A stretch of DNA of 64,000 nt from Apium graveolens. Its lineage: Eukaryota; Streptophyta; Magnoliopsida; Apiales; Apiaceae. The notes beneath the pieces are model-generated. The model was not told the origin of the DNA, searched no databases, and saw nothing but the letters and a program-made list of their open reading frames with translations. Made by a program: the position numbers and the translations under genes. The DNA is taken from contig NC_133648.1 of NCBI RefSeq assembly GCF_009905375.1, positions 89,716,631 through 89,780,630 on the forward strand, written 5' to 3'. The stretch's first letter is position 1. Each line of letters begins with the position of its first letter. Shown one piece after another: positions 24,480 to 37,020 of this stretch.

Positions 24480-25740
24480 AACTTCTACTTTCTATTTAAA
24501 TCAACTTACCATCTTGATATTCTCATAAATTTCATTTTTACTACAATTTCTCTTCTTTCTCCTAAAATCAACTTACTATGTTCTATTTTTGAATCTCTGA
24601 AATATTACAAATACGGATATCTAAAAATATTTATCATCATCATAATATTCTCCTAAAGTTTATACAACATCTTCCATTAAGATTTTTAAAATTAACTTTG
24701 TCACCATAATATTCTCCTAAAACTCCTACTTTGTATTTAAATCAACTTACCATATTTATATATTCTAAATTTCCTTTTTAATATCATTTATTCTATTTTT
24801 CTTAAAATCAACTTATTATATTACATTTTCCTGAATATAAAGTAGAAGACAAGAGCGTTTAGGTGGCGGTTCTCAAATCGTCTCATTCTATTTTTATAAT
24901 TTTCTCAATTTTTTGAGTTAATAAATATCAAAAACTACAATTACCTTGTATTCTCCTAAATATATTATCATCTTCGTAATATTTTCCTAAAATTTGTATA
25001 AAATCTTTCATTAAGATTTTTAAAATAAACTTATATTATATTCTCCTAAAACTTCTACTTTCTATTTAAATCAACTTACCATCTTGATATTCTCATAAAT
25101 TTATATCATTTCTCCTATTTTTCTTAAAATCAACATATTATATTTTCCTGAATATTAAGGAGAAGACAAGAGTATTTAGGTGGCGCATCTCAAATCATCT
25201 CATTCTATTTTTCTAATTTTCTCAATTTTTTGGGTTAATAAATATTAAAAACTATAGTTACCTTGTATTCTTCTAAATATATTATCATCTTCGTAATATT
25301 TTCCTAAAATTTCTATAAAATCTTTCATTAACATTTTTGAAATCAACTTATCATTATATTCTCCTAAAACTTCTACTTTTTATTTAAATCAATTTACCAT
25401 CTTGATATTCACATAAATTTTGTTTTTACTACAATTTCTCCTCTTTCTTCTAAAATCAACTTACTATGTTCTATTTTTTAATCTTTGAACTATTATAAAT
25501 ACGGATATCTATAAATATTTATCATCATCATAATATTCTCATAAAGTTTATACCACATCTTCCATTAAAAATTTTTAAATCAACTTTGTAATCATAATAT
25601 TCTCCAAAATTTTCTATTTTCTATTTAAATCAACTTACCATCTTCATATTTTTCTAAATTTCCTTTTTAATATCATTTTTCCTATTTTTCTTAAAATCAA
25701 CTTATCATATTATTTTTCCATATTTTTTTTTAATTTTTAG
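24480..25740. repeat. AT-rich diverged tandem array
   Basis: Blocks containing ATTTAAATCAACTTACCAT recur near 24493, 24737, 25063, 25385 and 25625, spaced roughly 240-325 bases. A longer block beginning AGAAGACAAGAG, with TTTAGGTGGCG, recurs near 24845 and 25155. Units are diverged and their order is irregular. No coding frame is credible. Confidence 0.7.
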
Positions 25741-26317
25741 CCTATGAAATATTATAAAGACAGGTATTTATAAATATGTTTTCTCAATATTTTTTAAAAT
25801 CGTTATATAAGTATATTATATTATATATGTTACAGTAAAGGAGAACATGAGCGCTGGCGCCTCTCATATATATTGTTCTAATTTTGTCAAATTTTTATAT
25901 TATTAAATAGAAAAAAATATTATATTGATTATTGACTAATAAATAATATAATTTTATGATATTATATTTATGAATAAGGAGAGAGCGACTCATCGGAGTA
26001 AACATGTTTAACGAGAGTACGACCTTTTAAATTTTTTAATTTATTATATTTATTTATTATTCATAATTTCGTAATGACAAAGATCATATAGGAAATACAA
26101 GAAAGAAAAAAATTGAAATATTGTTTTAGAAGACCGCTGTGAAGCGCGGCTTGGTAAACTATTTTATATATAATTGAACTTGAACTTCAAGACATATATT
26201 GAATAATTGTCCATTGATTTTTTTATCGAATTATTAAAAATATAATTCAAAATTATTTTTTTAATAAATACGAGATGTTGGGAGACAACAATGAGAAAAT
26301 ATATTATCTATTATATT
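25741..26317. other. AT-rich flank without recognisable genes
   Basis: Very AT-rich sequence. The only structure I see is a GC-rich hairpin-like CCGCTGTGAAGCGCGG near 26132, reminiscent of Helitron 3' hairpins but without a clear CTRR end. The last five bases ATATT are the left target duplication of element E. Confidence 0.5.
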
Positions 26318-27562
26318 TGTTGACGGAGGAATTTGGTAACAACAAAGTTTGAAGTTCGTAGCCGGAATCAAGATCTATGACGGTGATTCTTCGTCGGAAA
26401 AGGTGAACAATACTCGTCAGATTTTATGAACAGTGTTCAACGGATTTTATGAACAGTATTCGTCGGGAAACATGAACAGTTTTGGTGGAGGTGATAATTG
26501 GTGGCTGAGATTGCTTAGGGTTAGTGGTGGCTCCTTTGCGCTCTCGCTTCTCCCCCCTTGCAATTTGCTTACGTATCCCTATTTATAGGGAATCAAGCCA
26601 ACGTAGTTCTTGGGGAAAAAGACACCTAATGGGCTTAGATCTCTTGTCCCGAGGCCCAATGGGAAACCCACTGGAAACCTTCTTCTACTAGCTTTAGGAA
26701 TGTCCGCCGATGATGCCCAACCACAAAGGCCCCAGGCTCGTCCACGGCTTCGAGACTTCATGGATAAGGCATCACCCTGGCTAAGGATAACCCTCCGCTA
26801 CCAGCTGTTTCTCTAGTCTGTGAACGCAGGTATAGCCGTGGTTCACCCCAAATGTTGGACGCATCCTTGCCCCCCGATAAGGAGCCCCTACCAGATTACA
26901 GGACAAGTGATCCCAAGCTTTTGGGTGCAAAGTGTAGGATACTCCTAAGTCTCCCAACGAGGACACCCGTTGACTACAGAGACAGAGCTCCCAAAGCACA
27001 CACCGGATTTTACCCCACATCCTCAATGAGGACATTCATTGACTACAGGAGGAGGTCTACAGTCTAGGCATACCCCTGGAGGTCTCTGACCACGGACATC
27101 GCCTTCCTGTAGATGTGCTACAGAAAGGAGTTCTTCATAGAGTACCTGCATCAAATAAGTTAGTAATAATAATCTTCATCTTCCTTGAATCTTCCAAAGA
27201 ACCCGTCCAAGTAATCATGTTGAAGTACTCTTCAAGACATCCTACCCACTTAGGGCGCGCCCTAAGATTTATCATCGATGGGCATTTTCCAGAGATTTCT
27301 TCACTTTCCTTCCAAGTCACTAGGCGTGCCACCTCTCCATGATGAGGGCGCGCCCCCTTATACATGGGGTCTATTGACAGCAACTTCTTCATCAGCCATC
27401 AAAATATAGGGCGCGCCCTTCCTACACACAGGGCGCGCCTACTTTCCTTCCATAAGGCGGATAACCTTATTTGCTCCTAAATTTTAGGCATTTCTTCCTC
27501 AATTTTGACTATTTTATCAGTCTCAATCTGAATATTATTTATACCAATTTTTGGGCATAACA
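26318..27562 (-). repeat. Element E 3' LTR (1245 bp)
   Basis: It pairs with 60558-61783. It includes a TATA-like palindrome CCCTATAAATAGGG near 26577-26590 and several GGGCGCGCC sites (27255-27440). About 40 bases near 27060-27100 are absent from the other copy. Open frames on both strands recur in the two LTRs because of their identity and look non-coding. Confidence 0.93.
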
Positions 27563-27576
27563 ACTACCCCCAAAAT
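27563..27576 (-). other. Element E polypurine tract
   Basis: The minus strand reads AATTTTGGGGGTAGT directly before the LTR start TGTTATGCCC at 27562, as expected for a PPT. Confidence 0.8.
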
Positions 27577-27784
27577 TCTATATGTCATTGGAAATGGGAT
27601 TGGAATTTTAACTTTCTTTAATTCAAAAATTTGGTACGCATCATTCTCTAAATAAGGTGCACCTATGTTGGTGTAGCTTTCAGGGCGCAGCTAAAGAATT
27701 CTAACCGATTAATACGTTGACCGTGGAAGATATATGTTCGTATTATCTTTCAACCTTTGCAAGAAGTTGTGTCATCCTTAACGA

Positions 27785-28640
27785 TGAGGGCGCGTCCTCT
27801 GCAAGAAGAGCATCTACCTCGAAAATATTTTCATTCTTGTAGGGCGCGTCCTCTGCAAGAGGAGCATCTACCTCGATAAGGTGTTCATCATTGGAGGGTG
27901 CGTCCTCTATAAGAGGAGCATCTACCTCGACAAGGGTCTTTTCAAGAAAATTATAAATTTTTTGATAAAATAAGTGAAGTTTGAGCTGGGGGTGAACATG
28001 CACCACCTCCTAGACCATATGTATTCATCTAACAAAGTGGTATTTATATAGGCATATCAAGTAGCCATCTCATAATGAGACATCTTCTTAGAGGGATTTT
28101 TGAGATTTTTCTCGAATGTGGTCATTTCTCTGATTTTGAGGAAAATCCTTCTACCTTATATTCGTGGCACTATGTGACGTCACGTAATCAATCACAGGTG
28201 TCCTACCCCCGAGTGCACATCCTTTGTGAGAGTATCATCTTCTTCGACAAGGTATTTATACTTGAAGGGTGCGTCCTCTATAAGAGGAACATCTACCTTG
28301 ACAAGAGTCTTCATCCTTCGAGGGCGCATCCTCTGTAAGAGATCCACCTCGACAAGGGTCTTCGTCCTTGGAGGGCGCATCCTCTGTAAGAGGAGCATCT
28401 ACCTCGACAAGAGTCTTCATCCTTGGAGGGTGCATCCTCTGTAAGAGGAGCATCCACCTCGACCAGGGTCTTCGTCCTTGGATGGCGCATCCTCTATAAG
28501 AGGAGCATCTACCTCGACAAGAGTCTTCATCCTTGGAGGGCGCATCCTCTGTAAGAGGAGCATGCACTTCGACAAGGGTCTTCGTCCTTGGAGGGCACAT
28601 CCTCTGTAAGAGGAGCGTCTACCTCGACAAGGTTATTCTA
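27785..28640. repeat. 54/55-bp minisatellite carrying the GGGCGCGTCC word
   Basis: Two arrays (three units at about 27795-27935, about seven at 28240-28630) of a 54-55-base unit containing AAGAGGAGCATCTACCTCGA and GGAGGGCGCATCCTCTGT. The flanks (27990-28200 and 28740-28960) are also diverged copies of each other, so array plus flank was duplicated as a block. Open frames here follow from the repeat and encode nothing recognisable. Confidence 0.88.
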
Positions 28641-30322
28641 CAGAATCTTAATAAAATCGAATCCAAGATCAACATTTTTAAAAGGATTTTATCTTCAACA
28701 AAACTCAAGGAATACAGAAACCATCTTATATAGAAGCATCTATTTAACAGGGCATCTCACGAAGTGACATCCACAAAGGGCATCTCACTCTCAGAGGTAT
28801 TTTCTTCAAGTTAAAAATTTCCCTGAGTTTGGGAATTTCCTTGATTTTGAGAAAATTCATCTATCTTTCACTCGTGGAACTATGTGAGACCACGGACACA
28901 ATCACTTTCACCCTACACTGGGGTATGCCCAATTGGAAATACCTTCACCTATCACCAAGGTATAAAGAATACATTGGTCTATCTACTTCTTCTTTCTGAT
29001 TAAAGTTCTTTTGGTGATTACTTCCATAACCTTGACACTATCCTCCATCAGATTTTTATACCTCGATTATACCTTCTTAACTCTTGAATCTTTATCTTTT
29101 ACGCTGCTGAATGCCATGACCAATATATTCCGGTGCATGCCTGATCTTTGAAATTTAAGAAGGCACACTCACTTCTTTTTATAAAAACCTCTCCCTTCTT
29201 TGTAGAGTACTTCTTTTATTTCGCAGTGCTTTTTATCTTCACGAGGCTTGCACTGCTTCTTGTCTGGATACGTGCAGGTCCATTATTATTTGTTCTGACC
29301 TTTAACGTTTGACCAAGTATGTTCATACCAATGATTTCATCTTTTTGGCTTCATGATAACAGCTTAATCCCATGCAACTCTCTCCATATCACTTATCCCA
29401 AAACAAGTCGACGGTCCTTTTAACATGTCTCTCATGTATTATCCTGGATGCGTCTTTGTTATTTTATTTTAATAATTGTGTTCCTTCATTTTTGTTTCTC
29501 TAGTTCTCCCTAACGGGATTATATATTCATGCCACCTAACTTGTATTGTTATTTGTTTTATTGCATGCTCGGCTTCACGTGTTTGTCTTGTACTTAGGAC
29601 AACTTCTTCCAAAAACTGGCCTCACTTCCTTGACTTACCACAACACTTGAATTTTATTTTTATACACAACCCAAAATAATACATGCAGGCGCGCCCTTGT
29701 ATTTGTTTAGATGCCATGTACAGTATACATTTACCCCATCTCTTCCTTTTATTTATGTCCACAACTTTGAATTTTAATCACCAACATCTTCCTCCTTTCC
29801 TTTTTGATGTACACAGTAATAACAACTAGGTGGACGCACCCTTACTAAGTTGATGTACCCGTGCAAGCCTCTTATACATTTTAAAGTTATATCGAGATCA
29901 CAACTTCAAATTAATTTAATTGAAATGGAATGAGCTCCCCTACAACCAACTTTGATTTTATCATATTAAATCAAAGGATTGTATAGTAATTGCTTGATCC
30001 CACCAGCAATGGCGCACATCAAACACTTCTAAATTCTATACTTTTTTTTCTGTTTTCGGTATATAGAAGGCGCGTCCACGTTACCAGCTTACACATCTGA
30101 CCCAAAGTCCTATCATCTCCTCTTTGTATTAAAGATATGAATTTATGTATACAAATACACCTTAAATTAGATACCTTGTTTACATATCATTACAAATAGC
30201 ATACTCTTGCCAGATAACTGTTGTAAGAGTTAAATATTTGGCGTCTATTTCAAGTTAGAGAAGTGCCAATTTTTTATAGAGGAGGTCACAAAAATACGGG
30301 GCTACGCCCTTTTAAAAAGGGA
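28641..30322. other. Element E internal non-coding sequence
   Basis: No gene or pol/gag similarity seen in any frame. GGCGCGCC-type words occur at about 29687 and 30067. This is consistent with a LARD-type filler. Confidence 0.6.
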
Positions 30323-30327
30323 GCTCT

Positions 30328-31378
30328 TGTTGGAATAATCTTAAATTTAGTTATTAATTATTTGTTTATTTAATTATTAGATATTTAGCAATAGATTAAT
30401 TATTAGAGAAAAATATTATTTTAGAATTGTTTAGTAGTGGGCTAGTGGAGTTATGGAATAAATTATGGACATGTAATTTACCCATTAATTAGTAGTGGTT
30501 AGTTTTAGTAGTAGTTAGTTTTAATATGTTTGTAAAGCCTATATAATGGCTAGTTTACCTTGAGTTTTACAAGAGAAAAAGAAAATAAGAAATATAGCAG
30601 TACAAGTTCTCTGCAAAATGTAGGTGTCTTTTTTCTCTAAGTTTTTTTCCAACATGGCATCAGAGCTATATGTTCTAAGGCTTGTGAGACTCTGAGAAAT
30701 ACATACATTTATATATATATATATTAAGTATTTATCTGAGATTTCAAATGGCATTAAAAATTTCTCCATATATATATCAAGATGAAATGGTACGTGGAAA
30801 AGGAAAAGAGAAGCAAGAATAAAAATGAAGGAGGAACATGAGCGGGAGAAATAATGAGAAAGATATCATGCCTCAAGAGGCCATGAAAGAAATTTTATTT
30901 TAGAGTTGTGGAGAGAATGTGCTCCAAAGTGTTTTTGGAGAGAAAGTGCTCCAAAGTGTTTTTGATGAGATAGTGCATCAAAATTGATGGTGGTGAGAAG
31001 TGCATCACAGGCGAAGAGAAAGTGCTTCGTAAATTTAAGATTATGGGGGTGAATGTTGGAATAATCTTAAATTTAGTTATTAATTATTTGTTTATTTAAT
31101 TATTAGATATTTAGCAATAGATTAATTATTAGAGAAAAATATTATTTTAGAATTGTTTAGTAGTGGGCTAGTGGAGTTATGGAGTAAATTATGGACATGT
31201 AATTTACCCATTAATTAGTAGTGGTTAGTTTTAGTAGTAGTTAGTTTTAATATGTTTGTAAAGCCTATATAATGGCTAGTTTACCTTGAGTTTTACAAGA
31301 GAAAAAGAAAATAAGAAATATAGCAGTACAAGTTCTCTGCAAAATGTAGGTGTCTTTTTTCTCTAAGTTTTTTCAACA
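30328..31378 (+). mobile_element. Element F: TRIM (miniature LTR retrotransposon), complete
   Basis: LTRs at 30328-30654 (327 bp) and 31054-31378 (325 bp) start TGTTGGAATAATC and end CAACA. The perfect duplication GCTCT flanks the element (30323-30327 and 31379-31383). A PBS TGGCATCAGAGC follows the first LTR and ATGGGGGTGAA precedes the second. Only 399 bases lie between them, with a short frame starting MALKISPYIY that soon stops. The LTR has a TATATAAT box near 30540. The element is non-autonomous. No 5S RNA promoter was seen, so it is not Cassandra. Confidence 0.95.
30655..30666 (+). other. TRIM primer-binding site
   Basis: TGGCATCAGAGC abuts the 5' LTR; it differs from the initiator-Met site TGGTATCAGAGC at one base. 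Confidence 0.85.
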
Positions 31379-31383
31379 GCTCT

Positions 31384-34300
31384 CGTCATTATCTCTGGAG
31401 TCGCGCCTCTCTTTTATGTTACAGACCTTTCACTTTTATATTCTTATTTGGAATCATCCATTCAACAACGTATTCCACCCTTTAAAGACGAGGCTTGATG
31501 CCAGAAGAACATCTTATATACTGTTGTGTTTGGTGACCACCATTATAACATGATTTATTTTTAAGTTTCCCAGTTTTTTTTCTGTCCTAGTACAAGCCTT
31601 TTCCTGCATACTCAACTCCATTCTTTTTATTCACCTTGTAATCACATTGTATGCACAAGTCCATATCAAGAGCAATCTTTTCATGAAGCTATTTTTCCCT
31701 CTGAGGCGCGCCTAAATTATGCGCATATTACAACAAACTAGTTGTTGTTGCTTGGCTTTCCTCGTTATTTTTATTATAAACATATGACAGGTTACAACAT
31801 TGATGCTTGATGCCCTGACATTATTGTCCCATGCTGCTTGGGCCTGGCTCTTTGAAACTACACAGGGCGCGTCCTGCGAAAAACTACTCTATACACAACA
31901 CCAAGTCATAACTTCTTCGGCTTTCATGGAATAGTACTATTTTACCCTTCTCTACTCTTGTGTTAATTTTGTATTTCTCTGCGGGGCCAAAAGTAGTGTA
32001 CTCCTTTATAGTACAAGTTGATCTCCTATGTGGTCTTCCATATATCCTGCAATATAAGGAAAAAGGCGAGCACTCTTGTTCATAATATTGTCAACTTTGA
32101 CTTTGTAATCAATAACCTATCCTCTCTTTGTATTTTAGGACACGTCTTCAGTGGCTACCACACTTTTTTAAGATCAACCGCTTCAAACTTCGCCTTGCGC
32201 TCTTCTTTGCAGATTAGCCATCAATTATTTAATCAAAGGGCGCGTCCTGCAAAACCACGTGACTGTCCTAAATCTAAACTAACTATACTATTTTTCTGTT
32301 TCCCTGTGGTTGACCTGGGACCTCTCGTTATTGCTTACATGTGTGTCATGTGAACATATCATCTTTTGTGTCAACCTTTATTTTGCAAGTAGGGATTCAA
32401 CCTCGGATATAATACCATTACGTATTACAAAGGGTTCTTACAACAAAATGATGCCACACATTTACATTGCTATTATATCAGGGTTTCGAAGTTATTGTTG
32501 GGACCAAATTCTTGTTAAGGCTTATGTATAATGTACCACATCCCGCACAATCTACATGCTTCTCCCATTTTTACTAGCCTTCATTTTTGTTCCCCCTCCA
32601 TGAAAACCAACCTCGCATTCTTTGTATCTTTATGTCGGATAGGCCCGTACATTAATTTATTTCTTTTCTTTAAGGCGCGTCCATTTGTATCTATAACAAC
32701 TTAACGTGCCCTTGGCGACCCTCATGATATAGATTCACAACGTTTTCACATAATATATTTATACTTCAAACCTCTGTATTAGCCCTACTCTCCAATATAT
32801 TGCAATCTCACCATCTCTCTATATTTCCTTGTAGCTCCAACTATCGAACCTATTTTGTTTATATGTAAGCAGCGACACCATTTTCCTCTCATTCAGACCC
32901 ACCATCAATTTATTTATTATTATTCTCATTCAGGGTGCGCCTAACAGCCAGGTGCTTTCATGCATAATTTCAACACTTTCATCTTGCAAGTCCATCATTT
33001 AGTCACTATATGTCCATATCCTCTTTTGTTCTCCATATATTAACGAGTTTATGATCATCGTTACTGAACTTATATTTATGCAAATAACATGTATTTTTGT
33101 TTTTTCCTGTACGTAGCATATGACAACCAGAAGCTAAACCCCATTTATTTTAGTTTCTTTTGGTGTGGGCTCCAACACCACTAAGTAATTGTATTTTTAA
33201 TACCAACAATGATTTGCTCTTCCGTTTGTTCACGTGCTACCCCATTACCAAAGAATTGCATGCAATACTTTTCTCAAAAGACTCCCGAGGGCGCGCGTAG
33301 CTTAAATAATTTTACTCCAATTTTGACATGTCTTTCATGTAGTTTTGTATCTTCAAAGCGTACTTTTGTATTAGAATATAAACATCACTATCATGGATTC
33401 ACTGAACCTATGTAAATACTACTCTGCTGACTTCTTTAAAATTTTAATACATGCACTTCCGTATTCCTCAAATTTGAGCTCATGTAATCACTAAACCACA
33501 AAATAAATCAACCATGCCCATATTATATACACTGTCTTCAATTTTTAGTTTTTGCAACCAAAGATTCATAATTTACCATTTTCCTCTGTAATTCTTGGAG
33601 CATGATTACTTTTCTTCTGCCTCTGGTCTTTTCTTCACATTGTATCTCCGATTCATTATATTATATTTACATAATTGTTCCCACATATCTACTTGAAAAT
33701 TATGTCTTGCTGGAATATTTTATTTCCCTTCCGTTCTCCACCTAATGCAAGAAAATTCTCCTTTCACTAGGTATCGAAAATCAAGGCGCCCTTTGCCTTC
33801 TTTTCATCACTATCATCATCTTCATTTTTATTTTATTTTTTCAAGAGTCCCAGTCATGAGTTAATAATAGAATTCATGTATATACTTTTTAAATTTACCC
33901 GGGCTCATTGATCAATATTCACCGTAACTTGTACCAACATGCAAATAATTTGTATTTCGGTATTCACACTCTGTACTAGCAAGACACTTCTCCAATTGCT
34001 CAATATACATATAGTTGTATGTATATAAACAAATATTTTTCATCGTTACATCGGAGGGCGCGCCACGATGTTGAAAAAATTTGAAGCCTTTCTTCCCATC
34101 ATATAGTAGCAAGCCATCAACAATATTCCAGCTTCATCAATATATTTTTTGTTATTATATTTTATTTTATTTTTAATATATAAGCTCACTATATCTCACT
34201 TGCCCAAACTTTAATCAACGTAGGCCCCGCTCATTTATATAGGCAAACATTAAATGCCAGGTAATTAATTCACACAAGAATGCACCATTTTTCCTTGTTC

Positions 34301-34500
34301 TTTGATTTACTCTCCGTAGAGTCGTAGACAAATGCATGTTTATATGCACCTATCTTGTCTCATTCTCTAGTGGACCCCTCATATTAATAACTACTTTACT
34401 CTCATCTCCATGTGTGATGAACATAATTATCCTTTATTTCATATGAATCTAAAATGCATTCTCCTTCAACTTGCACAGACTCAATAATAGTATAATAAAA
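31384..34500. other. Element E internal non-coding sequence
   Basis: AT-rich, with no recognisable protein in any frame. GGCGCGYC-type words recur at about 31704, 31866, 32240, 32673, 33290 and 34056. Short open frames here are not supported by any motif. Confidence 0.6.
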
Positions 34501-34505
34501 TAATT

Positions 34506-35121
34506 TATTAGATATATTTGATAATGTCATGTCTAATATGATTTGTGTTTAGTTTTCAAATCTTACTTAAACAGGACAAATCAGTACTTAACTGGAAATC
34601 AGCACTTATACTGAAGACAGTTCTTAAGATATCAGAACTTAAGTGGTCAGAACTTATCAGGAGATATTTATCAGGAGATAATATCAGGATTTAAGGAGAC
34701 TTTCAGATAAGGAAGGCGGCTGATTGAGAGGAAAGAAGATCAAGACAAATGGAAGAAGAGATATGCATGAAGAAGGAATTCTATGAAGAATAGAATACTT
34801 GGAAGAAAAGATATCTGATTGATATAGTTTAGGAAGCAGAATTATATTCCATATCAATTAGCGATTATCTTGTAACTGTGTAATATATAAACACAGACAT
34901 AGGGTTTACACTATATGTGTTATCATTATCAAGAATAATATTCATTGTAACCCTAGCATCTCTCGTGATATTTGTTCATCACTGAGAGAGGACAGTTCCA
35001 TATTATAACAGAGTTTATTATATTGAATAAAGTCTGTTTTCTGTTACTTGAGTTCTTTAATTCGATTTGATTGTGATTAACACTGTATTCAACCCCCTGC
35101 TACAGTGTGTGTGACCTAACA
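34506..35121 (+). repeat. Element C 5' LTR (616 bp)
   Basis: It ends GTGACCTAACA before the PBS. It carries repeated CAGTACTTAA/TCAGAACTTAAG words at about 34575-34700 and a TATA box ATATATAAAC at 34883-34892. Confidence 0.95.
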
Positions 35122-35123
35122 AG

Positions 35124-35135
35124 TGGTATCAGAGC
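35124..35135 (+). other. Element C primer-binding site
   Basis: TGGTATCAGAGC two bases after the LTR: initiator tRNA-Met primer. Confidence 0.95.
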
Positions 35136-35177
35136 TGATCTGTTAACACACAAACAGTTTAAGATCCAAAAACAATC

Positions 35178-37020
35178 ATGTCTGAAGAAGAAACTCCAGC
35201 CAAGCCCACCAAAACTGAAGAACCTCCAAAGATTCAAATCCATAGTCGATATGTGACTATTAGAGTTCCCATACTGAAACCATCTGAATATTCCATATGG
35301 AAGGTGAGGATGTCTATGTTTCTGGAAGCTACTGATCCAGAATACCTTGACAGAATCAATGATGGACCACACAAGCCAACCAAACTCTCTGTTGTAGTTG
35401 CAGGTCAACCAGCAAAATCTGTACCAAAGGAGAAGAGTGATTATACTGCTGAAGATATCTCATCAATTGCTAAGGATGCTAAGGTACGACACTTGCTGCA
35501 TAGTGCTATTGATAATGTAATGTCAAACAGGGTAATCAATTACAAGATGCAAAGGAGATATGGGATGCTTTGGAGACAAGATGCCAGGGAACCGAATCAA
35601 TTAAGAAGAACAGGAAGACTATACTTACTCAAGAGTATGAACACTTTGACTCAAAGCCTGATGAGTCATTAACTGGTTTATATGACAGATTTGTCAAAGT
35701 CTTGAATGATTTGTCACTAGTTGACAAGGAATATGAACTTGAGGATTCAAATCTTAAATTCCTGTTAGCACTTCCTGAAAGATGGGATTTGAAGGCCACC
35801 GCTATAAGAGACAACTATAATCTTGAAGAAATAACTCTTGATGAAATTTACGGGATGCTCAAGACTCATGAACCTGAGATGGAACAAAGAAGCAAGAGGA
35901 AAGGAGGAAAGTCAAGGATAGTTGTTCTTAAGGCTGAGGATAATCTCCCAAAGCAGCTACCTCAAGGAAAGGCAAGGGAAAAGCTCTCATCACAAATTCT
36001 GATACTGAGTCATCAAGTTCTGATAGTGATGATGACTCAGAAACTGAAAGCTTGCCTGAGATGGATGCTGATGAAGAGATGATGAAGCTGTATGCTCTTA
36101 TGGCGAAAGGAATCACAAGAATTGCATATAGAAAATTCAGGAAGGGAAAGAAATTTTCCAGGAAAGGTGCAAGTTCTGATAAGAAGAGTTTCAGAAAATC
36201 TGAAGGCAAAGGAGGAAAGTCTGAAAGAGGAGATTACACAAATGTCAAATGCTACAACTGTGGTGAGAAAGACCACATATCTCCTGATTGCAAGAAAGTG
36301 AAGAGTGACAAAGGCAAGGCTCTTGTCATAAAGAACAAAAGTTGGACAGACACTTCAGATTCTGAAAGTGAGGAGAACTATGCCTTGATGGCAAATGCTG
36401 ATAGCAGTTCTGATGCTGCTGAGTTAAAGGTACCTCAAACTACTTATGCCTTTCATACTGATGATATTAATGAGTTGAGAAGATATCTTAAAACCATGTT
36501 CATTAGTTACAGAGATCAAACTTTAACATGTGAAAGATTAACTTCTGAAAATCTTGCTTGTAAAAAGAGGAATGATTATTTAGAAAAAGAGTTAGTCATG
36601 TTTCATCAAACTCAGAAAGACAGAGATGATGCCTTCTATGTTAGGGATGAAGTACTTAAAATGAATGAATCTCTAAAAACTGAGTTAGAAAATGAAAGAG
36701 AGATTATCAGGACATGGACTAACTCTGGCAGAACAACTCAGAATCTGTTAATTAGTGAAAACTGGAAAGAGGGCTTAGGTTTTGGAGATGATAAGAATGA
36801 TAAAGGAACTGTAGAAATTGAGCCTATAGTTATTAAACAAAAGCCAAAGGTAAAACCTGTTAAGTTTGTAGTTGTAAAGTCTGATACTGATAAATCAGAA
36901 ATTAAAGAGAAGTTAACTTCTGACAAACCAAAACAGGGTAAGCCAACTGAAGTAAACATAGGCTTAATGACAAAGAAGCAGCTTAAGCATAAGCTGAAAG
37001 ATGTTAAGAATGTAAAGAAG
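35178..37020 (+). pseudogene. Element C gag
   Basis: It starts at ATG 35178 (MSEEETPAKPTKTEE). Capsid landmarks are YSIWKVRMSMFLEATDPEYL, then, after a frameshift near 35530, EIWDALETRCQGTE, DSNLKFLLALPERW and LDEIYGMLKTHEPEMEQ. A second frameshift near 35950-36040 leads to a basic region and a zinc knuckle CYNCGEKDHISPDC (36251-36292), then a coiled-coil-like stretch and the late-gag block MTKKQLKHKLKDVKN (about 36966-37010). There the sequence jumps directly into integrase because of a deletion. Serine/Asp-rich linkers near 35990-36060 and 36170 contain AAGTTCTGAT words. Not functional as it stands. Confidence 0.9.

Noticed and set aside
26579..27392. Conserved open frames in the E LTRs (also 60841-61563)
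   Set aside because: Conservation is explained by LTR identity; frames on opposite strands are equally conserved.
27743..28733. Several open frames on both strands around the minisatellite
   Set aside because: They follow from a 54-base unit (a multiple of three) without stops; the encoded repeats resemble nothing and occur on both strands.
30328..31378. TRIM as a Cassandra element carrying 5S rRNA sequence
   Set aside because: No 5S internal promoter boxes are visible in its LTRs.
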